Assembly (NCBI GenBank): GCA_037074705.1
Contig: CM073590.1
Span: forward strand, 2,478,001-2,542,000
Origin: Zhengitettix transpicula
Lineage: Eukaryota; Arthropoda; Insecta; Orthoptera; Tetrigidae
Length of the DNA stretch: 64,000 nt
Reading direction: 5' to 3'
Shown: in pieces, positions 12,090-23,029 of the stretch
Numbering within the stretch: the first letter of the stretch is position 1
Layout: every line of letters starts with the position of its first letter
Notes under the pieces: generated by a model
What the model saw: the letters and a program-made list of their open reading frames with translations, nothing else
Databases searched by the model: none
What the model was told of the DNA's origin: nothing
Position numbers and translations under genes: made by a program

Positions 12090-12278
12090 ACCTGAAGGGT
12101 TCCTAATTTTAGGACGATGGGTTGTAGTTTATATAATAAATTTTTATATGAAGACGTAAATTTTCTAATGATATATACATTTAAAATGATTTATAAATAA
12201 ACAACAGCTTTTTAACATCACAAAAAGATTTTTAATAGAAATTATATGTTTCGTTGCTATTAACGCCCTCTTCAGGTA
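12090..12278. repeat. Pair of hammerhead-like motifs, Penelope-terminus-like
   Basis: On the plus strand ACCTGAAGG (12090) is followed by TCCTAATTTTAGGA, a perfect 6-bp hairpin, and then by a degraded GAAAC position (GATGG) and TTGTAGTTTATATAATAAA. On the minus strand ACCTGAAGA (from 12277) is followed by a short stem and by CGAAAC, ending about 12247. The CTGAAGA, stem, GAAAC order is the hammerhead-ribozyme-like core seen in the terminal repeats of Penelope-like elements. Here the two motifs point inward. No coding remnant lies between them. Confidence 0.4.
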
Positions 12279-12308
12279 AGAAGATTTACAAAATTTCGTT
12301 AGTCAGAG

Positions 12309-12486
12309 TCATGTTTGTACATTAAAAATACAATTAAATATTATTAGGAAAATTGAATTAATGACAGTTTCGAAGATGATATTTCTGACACTCTTTTTAT
12401 TTCACCAGTCCTATACTTTTCCATTTGCTGTTGTATACACTTAGCTTTAGCATTTATTCTTACTTTTGTAGTGACTGCATATGATT
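12309..12486 (+). repeat. Dispersed about 180-bp repeat, copy 1
   Basis: The segment from CATTAAAAATACAATTAAAT to TTTTGTAGTGACTGCATAT recurs at 15291-15486 in the same orientation, with small indels. It includes TATACTTTTCCATTTGCTG in both copies. It is either an unknown interspersed repeat or a local duplication 3 kb apart. Confidence 0.8.
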
Positions 12487-12854
12487 CTATGCTGACTGCT
12501 GTAGCCGAAATCTATTAAAAAGAATTTTTAACGTTAAAAGGTCGTTATAAATGTTCATTAAACTTTGACTTTTTTACTCATATGACCATTAATAATAATA
12601 TTTTAAAATTGCCAGAAAATATTCCATTTTTTCTGAAACACATTATTATATTCATAATAATTAAATGTAAGAGATTCTGAAATCAGATATTAGAATGGAT
12701 TTTGTTTGTGTTTGAATCAAGTAATTTATAACAAAAATTACGATTTAATTTAGCTACTTTATAATTTTTATTCTTTTAAATTAATACGCAAAAAAACATT
12801 TTGTTTTTTTCTCGCGCATTGTGTTACACGTTTCATAGATTTAATGTATTACGT

Positions 12855-13050
12855 TCAGATTTAGCTCCATATGATTTGGTTTTCCTAATGTGAGGAAACA
12901 GATTCCTTAATCAGAATGGCTGGCGAAGACGACGAAAGAAAAATTGAAGTATCTATCAAAAGAAGCCTTCAAACTTGTCTTTCAGGATTTTATTAACGCC
13001 ATAGTTAGTGATATTAATGCAATAGGAAATTTTTTGGGACGAACGATCAA
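12855..13050 (+). pseudogene. Mariner transposase C-terminal fragment
   Basis: SDLAPYD near 12855 corresponds to the PDLAPSDYF motif that contains the third catalytic Asp of mariner transposases. Further on, EAFKLVFQDFINAIVSDINA and IGNFLG match the family's C-terminal F..F..W..R...C-IN-x-x-G-x-YFEG segment in degenerate form. Only about 190 bases remain, with at least one stop and a frameshift between the two parts. No terminal repeat was located. Confidence 0.6.
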
Positions 13051-13200
13051 TATTTTCAGGTTAAATAAGACTGTATTATTTAAATCTTGATAAATAACAT
13101 CACCACAAACTATATGTATTAATGTTCACTCAGATCATTGATAATAAGTAAAGGAATTATGTTCCAGTCTTGTAGGATACTTTTAAAACAAAACAGACAT

Positions 13201-13236
13201 TCAGAACGTGCTGCATGTTACAAGTGCACGTTCTGA
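13201..13236. repeat. Perfect 11-bp stem hairpin
   Basis: TCAGAACGTGC (13201-13211) pairs perfectly with GCACGTTCTGA (13226-13236) across a 14-base loop. It has no T-run after it and no neighbouring gene, so I assign no function. Confidence 0.8.
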
Positions 13237-14938
13237 TTCCCCTTTTCACCGTTCGTCGCATTAAGACACCAACCTGGTAACCTATTTATGGTTAGTTTTT
13301 GGTCACGTGGTTAAATGTAAGGGAACCTTTCTGCTCCGTGACACATGACGAAGGGTCAACACGCTTGAGATTCTGCTCAATTTATGATATAAATTTCAAA
13401 CCAATTTAGTTTAGAAATAAAATGCAACGAAATCAGAGCATAATCGAATACATAATGTGACTTGTTGCTTGAAAGTCACTAAAACTACACGAAATGATAA
13501 ATATAATTTTTTAAATTTATTCAATCTTCAGCAGTTGAGTTGAAGATAAATAGCATAATTATAATGCTCCTTTTCCTTTAATATATTCTTGAGACCAAAT
13601 TGGTGGCCGGTCTTGACCACAAATCGTCTGGTAAATTTGCTAGTGAGTGTAAGATTCTCTGTAAAAATTCGAGAATTGACATTTTTGTTTTTACGAGTCA
13701 TTTTACGTAACCCTACAAGAAATCTGGACGGCTAATTTACATCATTATTCCCTAAATTAACTCTTCCTGTATATCATTTATCATGCAACAATGCGCTAAT
13801 TTACATCACTGTGTGATATTTAGCATCGTCCTCTTCAAAGAAGTCATTGTTCACGTCAAAATTCACCACGAAATTTTTTTCCCATCGATCATGCATTGCA
13901 TAATCACATATATCGATTTCACCCCATTTTGAATCGTGTATCTTTGCATAACGGTTTGACAAACACTTAACAGCACAGATGTTACGGCAGCAGAATGTTA
14001 CCAACACGAGGCTATAAATTTCTGGGACTTCTATTGGTTAGATTCCTTATCTCGGTGCAAAGCCGCGTTACACAACAGCGATAAGATACATATCTTTAGG
14101 CCATAAGTTATATACGATAATTGTCTTGTGAGATACGCAATGTTCAGGCCTATGAAAAACAATGAATCACAAAAGTAGTACACACCTGTACGGTAGCGAC
14201 ATCTGTCGTAAGATACATGTATCAAGAGACACGGCCTGGCTGGTCTCTTCCTTCAGTATTATACGATATTGCAAAGGGTGACAAAGGTAAATTCATAGAA
14301 TGTGGACATTGGCTTCTCTAGGTAACTTCATATGAGTTGTGTTAAGATCTTAAAACATTCTGAACTCATTTCAATGCACATCAAGAAATTTAGACGGATG
14401 CTGAGACATCTGTGTTTCAGATTAATTAAATTTTATGGATGCACCCACTGTTTTCTCCTCTATCCAATTCTTTTCAAATACCAATAGTTCGCAATGACTT
14501 CATCCTCACTCAACGACGAACTCATGATTACTGACTACGTTTGATCCCTGGCTCATGTCTAATTACATGTTTATTGTTTTACACTCACGCAACTGTATTC
14601 TAAAGTAGGATTTATCTGGAAAGCTGTGATTCTTATTCTTAGGCTGCAAAGTCCTAAGATTGGTGACCTGGTAGTCTGTTGGCCAGAACATCATTCTTGT
14701 TGTCGGCTGAACCTCTGCTGATTGACGGTCTCTACTGATTCTATTTACTCATCCCTGGCCACACTACCCAGGCTCCCCTTCTATGTGAAAATTTCAAGAA
14801 TCTAAACTTTATCGCCTCAAATTACAGATTCCCTCATATTTATACTTTCTTTTTCTTGCTGCATTAGAGGAATTCCCATTCTAGTGCAGGGAAACAACGT
14901 TCTTCTATTGTAGAGATGCAGTACAGCTTCCTGATTCG
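13237..14938. other. Unassigned DNA
   Basis: I see no gene or repeat here. Two minus frames at 13801-14007 and 14031-14225 lack recognisable motifs. Confidence 0.4.
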
Positions 14939-14939
14939 A

Positions 14940-15142
14940 TTTTTTTTAGAGTAACAGGTTACATAAGGGTAATCCACATTGGTGACAACTCCTCTTCAAT
15001 AGCATAGGAAGGGATTTGAAAGGGGGGATGCGGAAGGGTAGAGAAAGATAATCAAGGGTTAACTAGGGCCTCTGGGCTATATTTTAAGGATCCTGCCCGG
15101 TATTTTCCTAAAAGTGATGCAGAACAAACTCTAGAAAACCTC
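14940..15142 (-). repeat. Family G 3' fragment
   Basis: Begins after a T-run (A-run on the minus strand), then AGGGTAATCCACATTGG, GGAAGGGATTTGAAAGGGGG, ATGCGGAAGGGTAGAG and GTTAACTAGGGCC. It stops at the GGACAAACC..AGAAAACCT region, so only the 3' third of the sense strand remains, as expected for a 5'-truncated retroposon. Confidence 0.75.
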
Positions 15143-15290
15143 CAAGAAACCATAGACAGAACTACCTGCCGACCGTAATGATCGCCCGATTCCTTCCCGG
15201 TCGTTCAGAGGTAAACAACTAGAAACGACAAGATACTGGAGTAAATTGATATGGAATGTATTTACATCGTGAATTTTTATTTTCATTTAA

Positions 15291-15486
15291 TGTTTCTACA
15301 TTAAAAATACAATTAAATATTATAAGAAAAATTGAATTAATGACAGTTTAGAAAATATTTCTGTACGACATAGATTGAACAAACGCCACCCTTTTTATTT
15401 TACCTGGACTATACTTTTCCATTTGCTGCTGTATATACTTAGTTTTAGCAATTATTCTTAATTTTGTAGTGACTGCATATTATTTA
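15291..15486 (+). repeat. Dispersed about 180-bp repeat, copy 2
   Basis: Matches 12309-12486. It carries an extra GTACGACATAGATTGAAC-type insertion of about 20 bases that copy 1 lacks. Confidence 0.8.
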
Positions 15487-16015
15487 ATTGTGGTGTTGCC
15501 GGCAGCTTGCATCATAAGTAAAACTTCAACGGTTTTATATATATCGGGATGGGGTGAATAAAACTGTTCATTCAACTTGCAGTGAAAACTTTGACATGAG
15601 TTGGTTGTCCTTTATAGGTTGACTGAAATTCCGCCCACAGCGTTGGACGAAATTGGGAATCTTCGTTGATATGATTTTTCCATCAAATAATCGCAGAAGA
15701 TTGTGAATTTTATGGACATATAATCATCTTTAAAACACGTCCCAACTTCCTCCAGCTTCAAATTCGGTAGGTCGAACAGATAATGTAAATATAGAGAAGC
15801 TTCTGTTTTATTTTGATATTCCGTTGTTAGTTGAATATTTCTCCGCCATATCTGGGTGAAGTAAAATTTGCATGTCTGGATCGCACTTAAGAGGCCACAC
15901 ATTTGTCATAGCTTCTTTTATAGTGTTTGAAATCAGAAAAATAACACGTGTACAGAAATTTACATTTCTTTCCTCACTTTTTACGTAATATGGTGCTACG
16001 GTTAGGGAGGCGTGA
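15487..16015. other. Unassigned DNA
   Basis: Contains a 96-codon minus frame (15612-15902) with no motif that I recognise. It has a good length for chance in this composition but no supporting context. Confidence 0.35.
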
Positions 16016-16019
16016 GGCT

Positions 16020-16215
16020 CTTAGACCGGCTACACGCGCTCAAGCAAGCTTGACAACCACGCTTGATCAATCATTTTGCACAAGCATGCTTGAGCGTCTG
16101 TAGGATGATTTTGCGCAACATTTTGGTGGTACAAGGCGCTCGATGTTTGATTGAATTAGAATCATGCAAACTTGCACAAGCATGATTGCGCAAGCAAAAC
16201 TGAACGTGTGTACCA
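16020..16215. repeat. Cluster of CAAGCATGCTTG-type palindromes
   Basis: Variants of a short palindromic motif pile up: CTCAAGCAAGCTTGA, CACAAGCATGCTTGAGCG, TTGCACAAGCATGATTGCG and CGCAAGCAAAAC. TACACGCGCTCAAG at the left answers GAACGTGTGTACC at the right. This may be a small inverted-repeat element; terminal repeats and a target duplication were not confirmed. Confidence 0.5.
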
Positions 16216-17190
16216 AGGAATATGTGTATTTTACAAGCAAACGTAAATTAAGGATACAACATACAAAATATTATTAATGAAATACAGGTTAATTTATATC
16301 AATGCCGATAAGGATACAAATATTATTATACCTGAATTAATTACAGTTTCAATCATACGTTCTACTATTTCTTGGAAAATTGAAGCTAAAACTGATAATT
16401 AATAAAATTGAAATATTTTTCTGACAAATATGTAATTTTTTTCCATTACGTTCCATTGTTTTTAGATACTATTTGTTATGTAATGTTTATATTATTGGAT
16501 CACCGTAGCGAGGAATTTTGAAAAGAGGTGAATTTTCCCACATTCCTTTCGCTGCCTGGACGGAAAACATAACGAGATCATTCCTCCAGCTGCAATTGGT
16601 TCATTTTCTCTACAACATAGACACAGTATAGTGAATGCTACTTATCATTGCAGACTATAGATTTACAAACTATATATTTAACTATTTTTATTTCGGTACG
16701 AATGGCAGAGTGTCATATGGAGCTGTTCGTCAGAATACAGAGTTTTTTTGAGAGTGGTAATTCATTCAACATTTATAGAGAAAAAGATGTCCCAAATAGT
16801 TAACGTAAACTTCTATATGTTTCCATTACAGACGCTATTTCTTTGAGGACTGGTATGTTAAAACCATACAGAGTGATTTAAACAGTAAAATAAAATTCAA
16901 CTACCGATTATCGAGAGCACGACGAATTATTGCGAACGTATTATGATTTTAAGCACGCTGTAGCATTATATACAACGCTATCAAGTAATAATTACAAAAT
17001 ATTGAATAGTAAAAGCAACTGATGTTTGCATAATTATTTAATGTCAACAGTTCTTGAAGCCTACACTTCATCTGATTCTTTAGGCTCCATCATGGCTAGA
17101 CATCAGAAAATTCCAATATGTCTCTTTTACAAAAGTCTCGTATCGCTGAAAATGTGTCATTTCACGGTAAAGAAGTAAGCCAGCAATGAG
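16216..17190. other. Unassigned AT-rich DNA
   Basis: Nothing recognised in this stretch. Confidence 0.4.
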
Positions 17191-17194
17191 CCCA

Positions 17195-17350
17195 CCTTCT
17201 GTTGTGTAGTGGTCAGCGTTCGTACCTCACATCACAGAAGTGATGCTAGGGCATGAATGTTGTGGGTGTACGTTTGCATACTTTGAATCTTCAAGAAATT
17301 AGTTCCCCGACAAAGTGAAACCCAAAAGTGCACAATGACTTTAGAAGTTT
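17195..17350 (+). repeat. tRNA-derived SINE, decayed copy
   Basis: GTTGTGTAGTGGTCAGCGTT (17201-17220) is a good polymerase III A-box region of a tRNA head. The B box is degraded. The body GGGCATGAATGTTGTG..GTGT, then AAATTAGT, CCGACA and GTGAA, matches the better-preserved SINE at 27451-27645. The 3' tail is not clear. Confidence 0.6.
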
Positions 17351-17434
17351 ATACAACTAAAAATAAGATTAAAAATAACAATTCATGTCAAGTGAAAGAT
17401 AAGTGCTGTGGCAACAAAGAAATTATGGTTTGGG

Positions 17435-18015
17435 GGTTAACAGGCTGCAGGGGGGTAATAGACTCGTTGGCCACTTCCCTTTAATATAGGAAGGGATTTG
17501 AAAAGGAGGATGCGGAAGGGTAGAGGAAGGTACCAAAGGGCCGCCGGGCAATAGTTTGAGGATCCTACCCGGCATTCGCCTAAAAGTGATGCAGGACAAA
17601 CCCTAGAAAACCTGCATCAGGTAGGTCGGGCATTGGGTACTTGTCCCACGCCCTTCCGATGGCAGGAGAGGGGTTTTTTGTAGGGACGCAGCATTCCCTT
17701 CTCCGTGCCTCGACCAGTTTATGAGACAGCTGGCGACTGTTCCAATGGGAACAGAGAACAACTCTTACCTTTATTCCCAAGGTCTGTGACCTCGGAGCAC
17801 ACACCTCGCAGGACAGGCCGAGGTGCCTCGGCTTGTGGGAACCTTAGTTCAAAAACGGACAGAGGAAAATGTATCTCCAAAGGTAGCCCCCTCCGTTCCT
17901 CCTTTAAGGTTCTGCCTGCGAGAGACATCTGTCACAGTTTTCCCCTAACCAGAGAGAAGGAAAAGTAGCCTCCTTCAGAGCTCTCTCTGGAAAAGTTCAC
18001 CTGCGAGAACATACT
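17435..18015 (-). repeat. Family G, longest copy
   Basis: Carries all family landmarks from GGGGGTAATAGACTCGTTGG to GGGAACCTTAGTTCAAAAAC. It continues through AAAGGTAGCCCCCTCCGTT to CAGAGCTCTCTCTGG and AAAGTTCACCTGCGAGAAC. The extension past 17850 is shared with the copies at 25.7 and 55.4 kb, so the full family is about 0.55 kb. The open frames 17580-17804, 17705-17968 and 17719-17928 all fall in it and are not genes. Confidence 0.78.
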
Positions 18016-19089
18016 CTCTCACATGCTTCCCTCGTTTCGTCCGCATCAAAGAAATATTCCTAAAAAAAATTAAAATGCGTGTATTTAACCCTTTCGATTG
18101 CCAGAAATCACAATGTTGCTGTTAATCTTTGGTGGGGATTAGCCTGTAGCTTATCTCATGATCAAATCCTTGCATTTAATGAAAGGTGTGAAGTGTGATA
18201 AAAGGTTTATATTAATTTCTACATTCATTATGAGATAATTATGGCAATCACACAGATATATATTCAATTCATTCAGTAAATTAATATGGGAATATGTTTT
18301 TCTTTTCATTAACTACTCTTTACACTATATATTACATTTCTTCTTTATGTATTCCTCAAGTGTGTAGCCGGCCTTACAAATGCGACGGGACTCGCTGAGG
18401 TTTCAGGTTGGGGGAGGGGGTGGGGATCGGGATGTGTCATTAATATAACTGGTAGTGACCGCAATAAACCAGGAAAGAATCAGGTCTCGCCCGCCTATTC
18501 ATTGTTTCTCGAACTCATGGTTGTCAGGTTCACAATTCCAGTATCTGCCCCTTGTCCTTGTTTTCAACTAGGCAACATATCTATCAATGGTCGTATTTTC
18601 AACACTCAACCATTCCGAAGTTGCAGTTTTACATTCATAAAATTAGTTTCGATGTATTTTCCATTTTGACTAATATAAAAACGAAACTAACTTTGAGTTG
18701 CGCTTACCCCAACGGCTGTTAATCAATTTCACGCCACGTTACTTCTGCGGAATAATTTTTTAAATTTATTCAATTCTTACAATCTGTCATAAAAGTAACA
18801 TTTTTTATTGTTTAAGCATTCAGAATTAAAAGTCACAATGAAAACTTCCCAATGCCAATTTTTCAAATTAGAACTAGGGCGTGAAGTCGATGAACTCTAG
18901 ATGGAAATCGCGAAGTGAAGAAAGATGATTGGCAAGCAATAGTCAACAAATTTGGCATCAGTTATGACGTACTCAAGAAATGAAAATAAGAAGAAAAATT
19001 AATATAATTTTTAAAATTAATATTTAACAAATAAAGAGGTCTAGTCTTTACATCTAATAAATAAAACAGAGTGTTTCTACCGATGTTAT
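18016..19089. other. Unassigned DNA with one G-rich tract
   Basis: No gene or repeat family recognised, apart from the G-rich tract annotated separately. Confidence 0.4.
18410..18431 (+). other. Potential G-quadruplex motif
   Basis: Four runs of 5, 5, 4 and 3 G are separated by loops of 1, 1 and 3 bases. This satisfies the classical G3+N1-7 rule. It stands out in a sequence that is otherwise AT-rich. Confidence 0.7.
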
Positions 19090-20376
19090 CTCACTATAAT
19101 TTCAACCCCTTACATCATGGGAACGGAGCACTCTTAGTGGTGGGGATGGACAGGCGTTACAAATAAATAAGATTGGAGTCGAATCCAGGATTCTGGGTGT
19201 TGCTGAGTTTAGTTATGACATTCAATTGGCCATTTAACGCCCAAGGACGGGGTCGTCGGCGATGGAAATGTTGAAATATGCAATCGAGATCCATACTTAC
19301 TTTTAATAATTATTTTTAGCATTAATTAGATTGATAGTATTTCTACAACTTTTTGTGTGTATAATTTCAACGCCTTTCGGTATGGGAGGGGAGCAAGGTT
19401 AGGTGTAGTGGGGAGTTACAAGAAAATTACGCGAAAACAACCGAGATACGAGACAAATCGGGATTATGGATGTCGCTGAATTCATTTATGAAAATCTGAG
19501 TAACGCGTAGAGGCGAACGAGTGTGGGTGGGGCTGGGCGGACGTGGGTGGGGGTAGAAATATTAAAAATGTTAACCTATGCATATTTGCGTCAAATAAAT
19601 ATTTAGCGAGGTTAATGTCAATAATAATGTTTTTTAATATACTCTGTGTATAATTACAAACCCTATGGAGTTGAGAGGAGAGATCCATGAAGGGTTGGGT
19701 GGAGTTGCATTAAATAAAAATATCGCAAAACACCGATATAGGAATCGAATCCGAGGTTATGGATGCCACTGAGATTAATTACGACATTCAACTTGCAGTT
19801 TAACCCCCATTGGTGGGGCTGAACAGAGGTAGAAATTTTCACACATGTTAATCCGCCCACATTTGCGTCCATTTAAATTCATAATATTTCGGTAGATATT
19901 CTCTGTGAATAATTTCAATCCCTATTACCATGAAAGGGGAGCACGTTTAGGGGTGGAGTTTGGTGTTGCGTTACATGAAAATAACGCGAATAGACCAAAC
20001 TTCGAAACAATTCTGGGGTTATGGATGTCGATGAGTTTCATTGTGACAAACTGGATAACGCACGGTGGTGGTGATGGGGGGGGGGTGAACGGGGGTAGAA
20101 ATTTACAAACGATGTAACCGATTTTTGCGTGGAATTCTTTTTTGTTTAAGCCACTGTAGCGGGGGTTGAAATTTTCGAACATGTTCAACGGCGTTGTATT
20201 CGTTGAATGAAACTATTTCAGGGTCAATGTGTTCAACCCCCTTTCGGAATGGGAGGTGAACACATTTAGTGATAGGGTTCCAGTTATATAAAAATAACGT
20301 AAAAGCTATCTAGATTGGAGTCAAATCGGGGGTTATGGATAAACGACATCTCGGGCAACGCCGGGAACCAAGCTAG
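19090..20376 (+). mobile_element. Helitron-like (HINE-like) element with internal tandem array
   Basis: Five similar units start with a TTCAACCCC-type box at about 19101, 19366, 19654, 19914 and 20232, so the period is about 260-320 bp. Each unit has ATGGGAGGGGAGCAC, a GGTGGGGTTG..TTACA block, AAAATAACGCGAAAACAACC, GAGTCGAATC and GGTTATGGATGTCGCTGAG. The last unit is cut short and followed by a GC-rich hairpin and CTAGT, the 3' end structure of Helitrons. Non-autonomous Helentron-associated elements are known to carry such internal arrays. No Rep/helicase sequence is present. The 5' end was not identified. Confidence 0.62.
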
Positions 20377-20377
20377 T
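20350..20377 (+). other. Helitron-type 3' terminus
   Basis: CTCGG GCAACG CCGGG forms a 5-bp stem (one T-G wobble) with a 6-base loop. It lies seven bases before CTAG (20373-20376), which is followed by T. Helitrons end in a hairpin just upstream of CTAG or CTRR and insert between A and T. Confidence 0.65.
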
Positions 20378-21765
20378 ACTTTAATAAATTCATTTCATCC
20401 TTCCATTAAGGCTACGCATACTTCTCTAACGATGTGGGAAATTGAGCAATCCGATAATATGATTAAATACATCAAAGGTTTCGAGGAGTCTCCCCTCGTC
20501 AAAAACGAAGGGTGATCGGTATTACTTTCCTCATCAACCTGTCCTTTTTCACAATCATGGACCCAATTTTTTTAGAAAATATTCAAAGTCGTCCTTATAC
20601 ATTCTGGTGAAGTTTTTAAATGAAGAAAGAATTAATTCGTTGGTTAAGTGGTGAAGTGTTTCTCGTTTGTTTAAATAACGTCGATTCCAGGTTATTTCCT
20701 TCTTTAATTCCTTGAAATTTATCACAATTAATGCTGCGCTAATAAGCGCTTCATTTTTAGACCATTATTATTGTAATAAGTTTTTTTATTGTTTTTTTAT
20801 TTTATTAAGAACTATTTACGATCTGCTGATAAAAAAAGCAATAAGTAAATATTGTGTATGAGTGTGGGTGTACGTGGAAATGGTTGGGCTACATTGTGGC
20901 CGGAGTATTGCTGGCAAAATATTGCCCGACCATACTTGCCGGCAACATATAGCCGTAAAAGTTTCCGGGCCGTAGTTTCCTAAAATATTGCCGGCAATGT
21001 GCAAATGTTGCTCGTTTAATGTCGATGTTTGATCTGCTAGCTGTGCCCCAAAGTTGTATTCCATATGATCAAATTGCGGTTGTATCTTGTGGACTACAAT
21101 TCAGTATTTACTTAAATGTTGAAGAAATTTCTGTATTTTATAATCTGCAAACTTTCTTTACAATAAAACCATACGAGCATAAAGTTTTCTTTGTATTTAA
21201 TTGTTCAAATGTTCACGATATACTTTATCAATATTTGAATTATACTAATTGGCTGATTATTTGTTTGATATTTTGTTTTCTCTTTCAATATATTAACTTT
21301 ATGGATCATTACTGCTTATCCCAAGTGAAACAAACTCATAATTATAGATGATTCCTTTGGTATTTTTACTCAATATCACGAGGAAAGGAAACGGTAGTTG
21401 CAAAAAGTTAAAAACTCGGTTCAAAGTTTCAAGTCAGCCACATTTTTAATTTTCATTCAATACGAAATGTTATTTGGGTTTTTAAATTTTAGATAAAATA
21501 CTTTTGTGCGATAAGCCTACGAGAATGTCTACATGGCTGTTATTAAGTTCTGAATAATAGTTTCGACGAAAAATAATGAAGTTAGTACTTGCAATCACAT
21601 TATTGTTGACAATCACTTTCAGCTGCAGTTTCTGGACTGAATTACGGGTGAACTATTTATAATGTATCAGTTTCATCACTACAAAATATTTTATTATTTA
21701 TATGTAAAAATTCGTACGTTAAGATGTAAGTATACATATGAAGCTAGAAGTTTAGAAGGTTAAAT
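20378..21765. other. Unassigned DNA with CCGG palindromes
   Basis: No gene recognised. At 20890-21000 the motif TTGCCGGCAA recurs in variants, including a perfect palindrome ATTGCCGGCAAT at 20987-20998. The plus frame 21019-21351 is hydrophobic and AT-driven, with no motif. Confidence 0.4.
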
Positions 21766-21791
21766 ACATACATATATATATATATATATAT
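21766..21791. repeat. (AT)n tract flanking LTR-like element A
   Basis: Short TA repeat, directly followed by the TGTAAT start of the element. It is the left partner of the longer tract at 22989. Confidence 0.85.
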
Positions 21792-22985
21792 TGTAATGCA
21801 TTGTTTCGGATTAATGGTCTTGGCCGGCACAGGAAGTGGCAATGTGTACTTAGGATTTGTAAAGCAGGGCAAGGGACACGCGCGGGTGGCCTGTTGCAAG
21901 ATAAATCGGTTTAGAAAAGGCTTTGTGTCTTGGCCGTCACAGGAAGCGGCGTATTGACTTAGGATCAAGGCGGTCTGAAGGATCTCGGAACAGCGCACAT
22001 GTGGGGTGAGAATACAAGTGCAAAGTAATTATGGGTCCTGTCTCGATGTGACAAGACAGAGCGGCTAGATATTTTACTAGCTGGGGAGCAGCAGCTGCAG
22101 AGTGTAAATCTCGGGATAATGGAGAGACTGTCAAATGTGCAATTGCAACGTAGTCTTGGAACAAAGCAGAAGATAGAAGGGACGGTCATATATAAAGGGA
22201 GGATAAGAATTTGTTAGTTAGTGGAGGAGTTGAGTCAGTTGAGTGTGGAGGCGTACGGCGAGCACCCAGTGTGGAGAAAATTTGCAGCCTGCGAGAGAAA
22301 TAGAAAATTTATGTCAGCGATAAACATTTTGTATGCATAAGTTCAATCTGTAGTAATATCAGACTTTGACCACTGTCTTCGATGGTAGGAGACCAGGACA
22401 CAGCATCCAGCGTCGAGTAGTTTCAGCACGAGCAAGTGGGATGTCCTTCACACCGAGTATGGAGAATCAGCTATCGTCGAACGAATAATATGTGTTAGAG
22501 TCAGTGTGTAAACGTCCAGTCTATAAAGTGTGTGTGTAATGAACGAGCCAAATGTTCCTGAGTAATCGTGAGTTGAAATTTATGGTATTAATATGCGTAA
22601 ACGGAATTAAAAGATACTGTCAGATATCGTTCTTTTCTTTTTGTTAATAAAATAAACTCTTTTAAATTTATAATCAATCTGGTAATTCTAAGTTCGTTAA
22701 TAAGTTTCGTCGATGTCTAGACGATTAAATATTTCTGTTTAATTTAAAGATAAATGTTGGGTTCTTTGATTATTTAAGTGTTCTGTCCGTTATCAAACCC
22801 AGTAAAGACCCATGAGAGAAAGAGATGCTTTTTATAATTAAATTGTATAATTGTAAATTCTGATAAATAAAATTTGTTTGTTTGTTAAAATATAAATCTA
22901 TTTTTTTTTATTTTGACGTCCGGTTGTTTATTACATTTTGGCACCACAACGTGGGCAAATTAAAAAGGAGTCCCTTTTGTTTATT

Positions 22986-22988
<3 letters not shown>
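21792..22988 (+). mobile_element. LTR-like element A (solo LTR or short LTR element)
   Basis: Starts TGTAATGCATTG and has (AT)n on both sides. Inside are CATATATAAAGG, a TATA-like box, at 22187-22198, AATAAAATAAA polyadenylation-like signals near 22646, and the family core AAACCCAGTAAAGACCC at 22796-22812. The first LTR-like end is ATTACA at 22930-22935. It is followed immediately by TTTTGGCACCACAACGTGGG, which resembles the lysine-tRNA primer-binding site seen just inside many Ty3/gypsy LTRs. A further 30 bases end again in ATTACA (22983-22988). The copy at 51872-53088 is a close relative. There is no gag or pol. Confidence 0.72.

Positions 22989-23026
<38 letters not shown>
22989..23026. 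repeat. (AT)n microsatellite at right end of element A
   Basis: About 38 bases of AT repeat lie between the ATTACA end of A and the next unit, which starts TGTGGAAGGC. Confidence 0.9.

Positions 23027-23029
<3 letters not shown>

Noticed and set aside
15612..15902. 96-codon minus frame as a gene
   Set aside because: No recognisable domain; single short frame with no neighbours.
17580..17968. Frames as conserved proteins (they recur at 2.2, 25.7, 35.7, 55.7 and 63.3 kb)
   Set aside because: Recurrence is due to family G repeat copies; the frames are interrupted differently in each copy and lie on both strands.
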